Origin: Apoderus coryli
Lineage: Eukaryota; Arthropoda; Insecta; Coleoptera; Attelabidae
Reading direction: 5' to 3'
Assembly: GCA_911728435.2 (NCBI GenBank)
Contig: OU452211.1
Coordinates: 11,328,428-11,392,427 of the forward strand
DNA: 64,000 nucleotides
Positions 55,148-64,000 of the stretch are shown in pieces. The first letter of the stretch is position 1, and the number at the start of each line of letters is the position of its first letter. The position numbers and the translations under genes are program-made. The notes under the pieces are model-generated. The model ran no database searches. It had not been told where the DNA came from and worked only from the letters and a program-made list of their open reading frames with translations.

Positions 55148-57480
55148 ATAATAATAATAATAATAATAATAATATTTATTTCAGTAAGTACAAGGATTAC
55201 AATGTCGGTACAATATATCTTATAATTAATGCGAAATAAATATTAATCAAACTCCTGTGAAATATTCTGTAAGTCATCCTGTGTTGCAAAGTTTAAAACT
55301 TGTCTGCAACTGTAGATGAAGGTAGAACAGATAAAAGTGCACATGAAGCCATTTTAGTTAAGTGTAACTATATCATTTTATAACCCAAAATTAGATATAT
55401 CTCGAAAACAAAACAAAAAGAAACAAATAAAAAAAGCAATAAATGAGTTAAACTGAAAAGTGAATTCTAATCGTTCCCGATTTTATTAGACATAGATTTC
55501 ACCCCATATCCATTTAGGTGCTTATTTCAATTTTATTATCTATAAGCCAATTTGAAAAGATTTTTTTAAATGATTTATAAGAGGTTTTCTCTTTTAAATC
55601 CAGAGGTAGTTTGTTATAAATTTGCTTACCGACATACGCGAAACATCTCTGTCCTATCCGTAATTTAGTTTTGGGAAGAATTAGGTTTTCATTTAGTCTG
55701 AACCGCGTTGGATGTCGATGTGTGTTCATATTTACTAGTCTTTTATCTTTAATTAGTAGAAGTAAAGCTGCTTTATAGAAAAGATTTTTGGTCGTTAAAA
55801 TTCGAGATTGGGTGAAGATTGATTCAGACGGATGGCGTATATTAAGATTGAATATTAGTTTTAGAATTCTCTTTTGTACTATTTCTAGAGGTTGTAAAGT
55901 TGTTGAGTATGCTCCACCCCATGCAATAATTCCATACACTAAGAGAGATTGGACCAGGGCAAAATACACAGCCACTAATTTATCTTTATCTAAAATTTTT
56001 TTAAGTAATTTAAAAAGATACATCAGAGAACGAATTTCTTTTACCAAATATTGTACTTGGATATCCCATCGCAAACTGCAGTCAATCATGATTCCCAGGT
56101 ATTTGACATGAGTAGCACTATGTAGCGACCAAGTACGGTTTCGAAAGGGCAAAAAAATATCTATTACTTTGTTCTGTGGTAATCGATCCTTATAATGAGA
56201 GAAGGGAACATAGTAGGTTTTGTCCATGTTTATTGTGAGTAGGTTATTGTCGAACCAACAAATTATTTTATTCAGATCGGTCTCTATTTTATTTTCAATT
56301 TCATTCCAGTTATCTGCTTCCACTAACAGAACTGTATCATCAGCAAAAGAAATTATTTGCCCTTCACAGTTTATTGAGAAAAGTTCATTTATGTAAATTA
56401 AAAACAGGATTGGACCAAGAACTGTACCCTGTGGGACCCCGTAAGATATCGCTCGGGAACTGCTATAAGTGGATTGGAGTTTCACAATTTGACGTCTGTC
56501 GCATAAATAATTTTGAATTAGTGTGTGCGCTTTACCTCTTATTCCCACTGCATTTAGTTTGGTTAAAAGCTTGCGATGGCAAACCGTATCAAATGCTTTT
56601 GCAAGGTCTATAAATACTCCAGCGCATGGCTTGCTTTCATCCATACATCGATATACATTTTCAACTAGTTTGGACATTGCATCATTTGTCGATTTGTCAG
56701 AAGTAAAACCATATTGCTGGTGTGACAATATCCCATGTTTTCCCACAAAAGAAACAAGTCTACTTTTAAAAGCTTTTTCGAAAATTTTTGTTATATTTGA
56801 AATAATACTTATTGGCCTATAGTTCTCGACTTTGTTTTTTTCACCCTTTTTGTAAACAGGGGTAACAATTGCTAGTTTAAAATGATTCGGACAGATCCCT
56901 GTTGAGAAAATTTTGGCTTAGAGATAAAACTTGATATTTGTTTTAAGAAAAAAGAAGTGAAGTTATCAAAACCAGATGAAGATTCGTTTTTTAAGCTATT
57001 TATAATGTTCTTTACTTCAATCTCATCTACAGGGTTAAGAAATAAAGTGTTCGCGTTAAGAGATTCTGGTTCACATTCCTGGAGCAAATTTTTATTATTT
57101 GTTAATATTGTATGAGCAAGCGTTTCACCGATCGTTGTGTAATATTTGTTAAATATTTCTGCAATATTTCGTTGATCCGTTGTTGGTCGCATCTAAAATT
57201 TCATTAATTGTATGTGTTGCATTATTTTTATTTTGATTCGAATATTCTTTGAGTGATTGCCATAACTTTTTAGCATTTCCCTTATTTTCATTTATAACAT
57301 TGGAGTAATAGTTATTTTTTAGTTCGTTAATTATGTTCGTAATTTGATTTCGATATGTTTTATATTCATTGAAATCTGTAAGATTTTTGGTGCGTTTATA
57401 TTTTTTATACAACTGATCTCGGATGCTCATAGAATTAATTAGACCTTGTGTAATCCATGGTTTTTTCTTTACTTTACTTT
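55148..57480 (-). mobile_element. CR1/Jockey-group LINE, 3' half, almost intact RT
   Basis: The minus strand begins near 57475 with PWITQGLINSMSIRDQLYKK, typical of the linker after the endonuclease. It passes two frame changes (near 57170 and 56915) and then enters a long open frame covering the whole reverse transcriptase. The 3' end carries an (ATT)n tail, seen as repeated AAT at 55149-55176. The 5' half, including the endonuclease, is missing. Confidence 0.9.
55514..56884 (-). CDS. LINE reverse transcriptase, long open frame
   Basis: Open frame of about 455 codons on the minus strand: VYKKGEKNKVENYRPISII near 56850-56800, HQQYGFTSDKSTNDAM, DLAKAFDTVCHRKLL near 56620, GVPQGTVLGPILFLIYINEL near 56440, and ISFADDTVLLV with the catalytic FADD near 56350. 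The thumb and C-terminal region (VKYLGIMIDCSLRW, LVYGIIAWGGAY, IYNKLPLDL) run to the stop at 55514. The start given is simply where the frame is entered; the true protein began further upstream, before the frameshift near 56915. It would be active only as part of a full element, which this is not. Confidence 0.85.
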   Translation of the reverse strand, partial: HFKLAIVTPVYKKGEKNKVENYRPISIISNITKIFEKAFKSRLVSFVGKHGILSHQQYGFTSDKSTNDAMSKLVENVYRCMDESKPCAGVFIDLAKAFDTVCHRKLLTKLNAVGIRGKAHTLIQNYLCDRRQIVKLQSTYSSSRAISYGVPQGTVLGPILFLIYINELFSINCEGQIISFADDTVLLVEADNWNEIENKIETDLNKIICWFDNNLLTINMDKTYYVPFSHYKDRLPQNKVIDIFLPFRNRTWSLHSATHVKYLGIMIDCSLRWDIQVQYLVKEIRSLMYLFKLLKKILDKDKLVAVYFALVQSLLVYGIIAWGGAYSTTLQPLEIVQKRILKLIFNLNIRHPSESIFTQSRILTTKNLFYKAALLLLIKDKRLVNMNTHRHPTRFRLNENLILPKTKLRIGQRCFAYVGKQIYNKLPLDLKEKTSYKSFKKIFSNWLIDNKIEIST

Positions 57481-58440
57481 ACTAGATTTAATTCCAGAAT
57501 TTATTTACTAATAAGAAAGCGTAAAAGAGCCTGCCTTCCATCCAAAACATTTTTATCTCTTTCCAATAAAATAAAATCAACCAAGGTACACGATACAGCA
57601 ATATGGAATATAACCGGGGTTGTCTGATTTACGGAGTCAGCCTCAACCGTTCTCTATATGGAGCACAAATTGATATACAGGAGACTAACTGACGTTCTTC
57701 TAATTTTACGTTCATTAGGTAGCCTGTGGTGCCCTGATAGCTATAGAAATTAACAAGATACCAAATGACGTCCATACATCGGAGTTCACTTCGACCCGGA
57801 GTTCAGTCTTACCGGAGTTATTCCTGCTAGACTTTAAATGAAGATAGAATGAGAGAACAAGCCAAAGAACCTCTAAATCCCAACAAAAGTAGTTAACATC
57901 ATACAACCACTAAAAAAGGACACTCTTTTTACTTGATTAAGATTACGAACTAATTTAGATAAGATGAGAGATCAATCGTTGGCATCGCATAATGTCAAAT
58001 TATTTGAAACAACTATTAATTAAATTGTTAATCGAGTATCTATTTTGTAAATAATTTTACAACAAAATCATTGTTTTTGTTTTCTTGTTATAATAAGATT
58101 TTGATAAAGCAAGTGCGTAAATCGGTGATAGGGATTTTAGATGGGTCAAGAGGTTGCAGAAATATGACCATCAATATCATATCATTTTTTAAAATAAATC
58201 AAAAATCGATGACTTCATTTTTTAAACACCAACAAACAAATAGAGCTTGACAAAATAGAAAAATCTGTTTTACGCAGACAGTTCAATAATATCGACTTTT
58301 TGATTTAACGCTATAGCTAGACCATCAATATTTCGGGCCAAATCTGTGTACACGAATTGCACAAAATTTAATGCAAAATCAGAATTTAAATACAAAACAA
58401 ATTATGTTACCATTGGCAATAATATTATTCAGACAATCGG
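57481..58440. other. Non-coding spacer
   Basis: No supported gene or repeat. Confidence 0.4.
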
Positions 58441-59775
58441 TTAAATATCTATAAACAATAACAATATATCATGAGCTTCATTAGTTTCCAAATAAAGGTC
58501 AAAATAGTAATCAGCATTATTATCTTGAGGTCCTTCCTCAGCTTCTGAAGACACCAACCCCCTAATTGCTGAAAAACTGATCATGGATTCTCCATCAAGA
58601 CGATATGAGGCTAATTTTGCAATGTCTGTTAAGCTGCATCCTAAAGCACTAAACAAAAATACCGGAAATATACATAAAATCAACAACCTTCACGATTATT
58701 AAGTATATCCCATATTTTAAGAAGTTGTAGGTAAACAACTTACAAAATGTATTACCAAATTTATCAAAACAAACAAAAAACATAATTAAAATGAAATAAA
58801 ATAATATGTAGTAATAATGTGATGGGCCACACATAACATAAAAAGATAAATTATACTGTAATCAATTAAAATTCAAAACTAATAGTGCCAAGGGTACTAG
58901 AACTGAATATAGACAACACATATTAGTGTTACGATAGAGGTATTAGCTCATTACTTATGTATTTTTATTTTAATTTAATTCATAACTATTACTAATAAAA
59001 TATGAATTACTTAATAATTCCCAAACACTATTAGAGAAGCAGCAGAATCAGGAAAACATCAACAAATACAAAAGTATATTTTAAACTGGTAACAGTTAAA
59101 ACAAATTTTTAAAAATTTAACTACGAGACACAAATTGAAATATTAAATAAAAGGCCCACGGGAATTGAGAAAGGTCTAAAAGACCTCGTCCAGAAGCAAG
59201 TTCTTAACTTAAATGCGAATTAATATTTGAATACTTCTTGTCAGAGGTACAACCCAACCCTGATGAATGTTACGTATTTTGTATAAAAATGAATCTCTAG
59301 AAACTTGAGATACGCAAACACTAATAATCATATCAATAAAGTACAATTATGTGGATCATAAATATGAATGAAAGAGTATTATTTGATATTTTTTGGTTTC
59401 AGTAATTCATTAAAAATCAGGCTGTGAATGCATTTGGACGGTAACCAACGAACTGAAAAGTGTGATGGGTCTACCATTCGTTACACTATTCGGAATAGTG
59501 TTAATATCAAGATTAGCTCATTGCGGTTTATTGGACGTTAGCTGGGCTAGATCAGATAAGATTGGGATCGAAGTAAATCTAAATTTACCTTGGCTACCAT
59601 GTAAGTAACATAATAAGGAAGAAGGTGCGTGAAAAGCTTCCGACATCATGTCGAAGATGAAGATATTCATCAATAAAATTTGGGAATACGAGAAAACTTC
59701 AATAATTTTATCAACAAAGTCCTCAGCTTCTCTTTGCAAGGCATCTCTTGTTTCTTTCTTAGAGCGGAAACTTTT
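58441..59775 (-). CDS. Unrecognised two-exon open frame, antisense to the lipase 5' end
   Basis: Two minus-strand blocks join in phase: 59775-59589 (acceptor TTGATTTTAG, donor AAGGTAAATT) and 58640-58441 (acceptor GTGCTTTAG, ending in TAA). Together they give 128 residues without an N-terminus. The first block is helical and charged ([20 protein letters not shown]) and then hydrophobic. The second is acidic near its end (EAEEGPQDNNADYYFDLYL). I do not recognise the family. No upstream start exon was found, and the first block overlaps the lipase signal-peptide exon by 12 bases, so this may be chance, a pseudogene or a real small gene. Confidence 0.3.
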
Positions 59776-62700
59776 CTAAAATCAATAAACTCAAAATCTT
59801 GTTTTTTTTTTTGTAGATGAGAATGAAACCAGATGCTATGATGAACTTGGTTGCCTTAACATTACACGAAGTTGGTATCACTTGATTAATAGACCATTTA
59901 ATGTGTTTCCTTTACCCAGATCTGTGATAAATACAAGATTTTTCTTGTATACTCGTCAAAATCCCACTGAGGTAAGTGAACGTTGACAGATTACAACACT
60001 TTGTATTGTCACTTACACTGAAACTTGCATAATTATATCTTAGATACAACTTGCAACTGAACAAATTCCTCGAAAGTCAATAATCGTTTATATAATAAAA
60101 TGAATAATTATAATACATTAGTTTGATTTAAACACTTTTCAAAGTAATTATTACAAAATAAAAAATATAATGACTGCAATTAAGACATAATTTCAATTAA
60201 GGTAATATTAACTAATCGTAACAACAAATTATAGTTTTTCGTTATCAAGGATATCAATATATTTTCAGGGTTATAATCTCAAAGCTAGGAATGATTCAAT
60301 TGATGGATCCAACTTAGATGTAAATAGACGAACTAAGTTTATAATTCATGGATTCATTGATACACCTCTATCAAATTGGGTACGTAGTTAAACGCTTTTA
60401 ACAACTTAATATTGATCTTCTTGACCTGTAGTGGCCTCTTCAGATCTAGAGTAGGTAATAACTAACCTACGTATGTGGTGAAACATATATTATGTTATGT
60501 AAATTTTAATAAATTCGTCAAAATTTTTAAACGTTTGCTTTTCTACATTACAAAGTCTAAAAACAATTAAATATTGTTAATGAACCAGGACAATAAGACA
60601 TGAAGGTGAACTTTCCGGTTTATTAGGCAACTATGTATAATATGCCAATTAATTAAGTGGCAGTAATTATAGATACGTCCTGCGGCCACTTTAACCGAGC
60701 GCTGGAACGTATTAACGTTGTCGTAAAAATTAAAAATTGTCCTGGTTTAAATTACCTTTGAAGTACTTTCCATTTTGAGTGCTTTTATATAGAGAAATGT
60801 GACACCTACAACATAGAAATGTAATTTTTTAATTACCTATATGATATCGTAAAATAAAACTAGTAGAAAATGAATATAAATCATAATACTACTTTCATTT
60901 ACATTTCTATGTCGTAGAAATAGTGAATACTTTAGCAACTATAAACATCTAAAATTATTGAAAACGCATTTTTGTAATTATTTGAGTTGATTGAAATGAG
61001 TTTTTAATTTGTTTCTAGGTCAAAGATATGAAAGATGAACTTCTAAAAGCTGAAAATGCTAACATAATTGTGGTTGATTGGGCTGGGGGTAGTTTACCAT
61101 TGTACACACAAGCCACAGCGAATACAAGGGTTGTAGGGCTAGAAATAGCTCATTTAATCAACCACTTAGTGGTAAGGTATAAACATAACTAATAACGACG
61201 TTCACTTAAGGTATTCAAAAATAGTTTGATGCTTTTTTTTTTAATTGCGAGTCGTACACAAGCTACCACAATCAAGAATTCCTTCCCTCCGCCAATATAT
61301 TGCATGGTCACTGATATTTGCACCCTTGGTCAAGTTTCAGAGTCTCTGTTTCTTCACAGTATCTCTTATAATCATTAATCAACTGTATTCCTTCTCTCAT
61401 GAGCCCTTTACCCCTTTTTTGACACTATATGCAGCCCTGCTGTAAGTTCAAGTGTTAGCTCCAGCCACAATCCGGCTCCAAATCCCTTTTTTGCTCTTTT
61501 CTTCTGGTGGATGCTGAGCATTCTCGGCACCCATCTCTGTCAAAATGGTCTGAGGAGGGTAAATAATTTAGTGACAGCGATTTGCTTCTGGATTGGCTTG
61601 TTTTATCGCTGATAATCTGCGAATAATAATCAAATTTTATAAAAATCGTCGTTTACGAACGGTTCGGTTTGCAATTGTTTCTTATTGACTTTTAAAAAAC
61701 TTCTTTTCCAGAAAAATTACGACTTAGATCCCAGAAACGTGCATATAATCGGTCATTCCCTTGGTGCGCATACAGCAGGATATGCTGGATCGCATGTCAC
61801 AGGTTTGGGTCGAATTACAGGGTTAGATCCTGCAGAGCCATACTTTCAGGTAATTAGATGAAGCCTAGAAGCTCAAATTTTACTAAAACTCTAATGTAAT
61901 GTATTTTAGGGTATGCCTTCGCATGTCAGACTGGATCCTACAGATGCAGAATTGGTTGACGTTATTCATACAGATGGAAAAGGCATTTTATTTCTAGGTA
62001 TAGAATATTTTCATTTGACTGATTACAAGGAGAGCTTTGTAAATCCTTGGGGAATGTTATTTCAGGTTATGGTATGTCTCAACCATGTGGTCATTTGGAT
62101 TTCTATCCAAATGATGGTAAGGAACAACCAGGATGTGATATTACGCAAGCGCAATTGGTACCATTAACATTGATCAGGTAAACCTAATGAAATTATCATT
62201 AATTAGATTACTTATCTTCCTTAAATCGAAGGGATGGTTTAGAAGAAGCCTCAAGGGTATTAGTAGCTTGCAACCATGTGCGAGCCATCAAATTATTCAT
62301 TGACAGTATAAACACTCAGTGCCCTTATATTGGTTTGTAAAAGTTTGAACATTACGAGAGCTGCAATAAAAATATTTCACAGCTCTCGATACACATAAAC
62401 ATAAAATTCTTTACATTAAATTTTAGGTAGGCAATGTAACAGTTTTAAGCAATTCATGTCTGGTAAATGTTTCGGATGTAAGCCAGGCATGTCCTGTGCT
62501 GTAATGGGTTACAAAGCAGATAGTTCGTTAGGACTTTTAGAAAACGAACTGCAACCGTACAGCAAACTTCAAGAAGCAGTTGGTAATAAATACTATTTGA
62601 CCACAGGCAGGGACTATCCGTTTTGTCGTAAGTTAGACACGTAGATCCTATGAATGATGAAAACCGTTATGGTCTATATTTATTTCAGAACAAATCTACA

Positions 62701-63204
62701 GGGTATCCATAGATATTGCCCGGCCACCATTTGCAGAAAGTTGGGTGCAAGGTCGTCTAAAAGCATCCATGTATAGCCCAAATGGTGTCATCAGAGTGGA
62801 TCTATCCGCAGCAGAAACGAGACTTGAACATGGGAGTACGTATACAACTGTAGTATCTCATCCAGTTGATTTAGCTGGGAATGTACGAAAAGTGGAACTT
62901 AACTGGATCTACGACATGAACGTATTGGAACCAAAGACATTGTGCTTGTTTTGGTGTAATGATCACTTGTATGTTTCAAGTGTGACAGTGGATCAGTTAG
63001 AGCTACCGGGAAGAGGGTAATGTCCTTGGTTTTTATATTGTCTCTGAGCAATGATTTTAAAAATGTTTTTGCAGCAAGCGTGATGCACAGTTCTCAACAA
63101 AGCTGTGCTCCAAAGGAAAGAAGGAGTATGCTGACTTGGCAAGCAGTGGCAAAGCAGTGTTTGTTGATACGTGTAATTCGTCGGAAAAAAGCGATAGAAC
63201 CTAG
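59465..63204 (+). CDS. Secreted pancreatic-lipase-family enzyme with PLAT-like C-terminus
   Basis: Eleven exons fit in phase: 59465-59600, 59817-59971, 60269-60379, 61019-61171, 61712-61849, 61910-61997, 62066-62177, 62232-62332, 62427-62627, 62689-63016 and 63075-63204, giving 550 residues. Residues 1-20 are a signal peptide ending RLAHC-like, so the enzyme is secreted. The alpha/beta-hydrolase triad is intact: Ser201 in IIGHSLGAH, Asp224 in GLDPAEP and His313 in ACNHVRAIK. The lid between two cysteines (PGCDITQ to VACNH) is short. Residues about 400-540 resemble the PLAT/LH2 domain ([15 protein letters not shown]). It should hydrolyse triacylglycerol or phospholipid in the gut or haemolymph; the exact substrate is not predictable. 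A TCAGT initiator-like word lies at 59399-59403. Confidence 0.93.
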
Positions 63205-63710
63205 TCTTTATTTAGAAAAGTAACATGTGACTGAAAACTTCGATTTATGGGAAACTTTGTAGAAAATTAAAATATAATCTTTTGTTATTTGTTCCTAGTT
63301 AGCTAAGTAAAATAATCAGAAAATATTAATTAATGGTATATTGTGGTGTTACTTATAAGTTAGATTTAAGGTTTTATTGTGATATACTTTATAAATATAA
63401 CAATCCATTTTCTACATAATGCCAACTTATTCCCTTCATTTCCTGTATGTGGCTAGGAATTCTAAACCTGCATTGGCGTATTGACTATTTTATTGAGTAT
63501 AAATACCTATGTTTGCGATCAATGCGCCAGTTGAAGCCTGTGCAAGCGTGCTGGGTCCATAACCTGTTAGCAGAGCGTAGTTGAACAACCGTATCAAGTA
63601 AAATAATGTTTTAACAACTCTTGATAAGTTTTATTCAGAATCTGACAACTATTTTATCTTGACCTTTGTTGGTAAGAATCTGAAAATGTTTTAAACCAGC
63701 ATAATAATAA
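63205..63710. other. Non-coding downstream region of the lipase gene
   Basis: No gene recognised. The 3' UTR of the lipase probably occupies the first part. Confidence 0.4.
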
Positions 63711-64000
63711 ATTGAAAATTATCGGCCAATAAGCCTTCTGTCCTCTTTTTCAAAAATTTTTGAACGTATAATGTGTAACAGAATTATGGACTTTTTTGTA
63801 ACAAATAATTTGTTGAGGTATTCACAACATGGGTACATCAAAGGCAAATCGACCCAGTCAGCTGTTTTTGAGTTTACAAATCAAATTGTTTCATCTATGG
63901 AGGAAGGAAATATATCTTTGGGATTATTTTTGGATCTATCTAAGGCTTATGACACTGTAAATCATCAGATTCTATATGAGAAATTGGAATTGTACGGTAT
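63711..64000 (+). mobile_element. LINE reverse transcriptase, start of a copy cut by the window edge
   Basis: An uninterrupted plus-strand frame from 63711 reads ENYRPISLLSSFSKIFERI, then QHGYIKGKSTQSAVFEF near 63827-63877 and GLFLDLSKAYDTVNHQIL near 63922-63975. This is the finger and palm start of a LINE reverse transcriptase. The preceding codon is a stop and no earlier domain is seen, so the copy seems 5'-truncated at about 63711. It differs in sequence from the other LINEs here. Confidence 0.85.

Noticed and set aside
61448..61534. Short minus-strand open frame (28 residues) in a lipase intron as first exon of the antisense candidate
   Set aside because: It ends in a stop with no convincing donor and cannot be joined in phase with the block at 59775.

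Overview
The window looks like AT-rich insect nuclear DNA, probably from a beetle or another repeat-rich insect, though the order is inferred and not proven. The evidence is spliced genes with many introns of about 50-60 bp, arthropod-type non-LTR retrotransposons (LINEs), hAT and Tc1/mariner relics, and long tandem satellites. No prokaryotic feature (operon, CRISPR array, ribosome binding site) is present.

Layout. 1-13.7 kb is a graveyard of mobile elements: a LINE relic, a broken hAT transposase whose right terminus and 8-bp target duplication are readable, further LINE relics, and a pair of inverted repeats carrying hammerhead-ribozyme-like motifs, one arm of which is split by a LINE. 13.8-26.0 kb is a 12-exon plus-strand gene for a PXA-domain sorting-nexin-like membrane protein (SNX19-like, with no PX domain visible). 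One of its introns carries a 57-bp minisatellite. Another holds LINE copies and, on the opposite strand, a complete two-exon DNA ligase IV gene. 26.6-29.0 kb is a minus-strand, 5-exon gene for a secreted 639-residue protein with a prion-like layout: basic N-terminus, tandem GGYPGYQSPH repeats, a hydrophobic stretch, then two Cys-rich N-glycosylation-rich repeats.

29-59 kb is dominated by repeats: a Tc1/mariner-like non-autonomous element, a LINE with an RNase H domain, a 5.1-kb satellite of about 193-bp units, a small hAT MITE, a 91-bp satellite in two places, a 292-bp satellite, and four LINE fragments. 59.5-63.2 kb is an 11-exon plus-strand gene for a secreted pancreatic-lipase-family enzyme with an intact catalytic triad and a C-terminal PLAT-like region. 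A small two-exon open frame of unknown nature lies antisense to its first exon. The window ends in the reverse transcriptase of another LINE.

The four host genes do not form a pathway: ligase IV joins DNA ends, the sorting-nexin-like protein is membrane-associated, and the other two are secreted. Exon models were built by hand from open frames, GT/AG signals and phase. All four host-gene models close in phase (922, 859, 639 and 550 residues).
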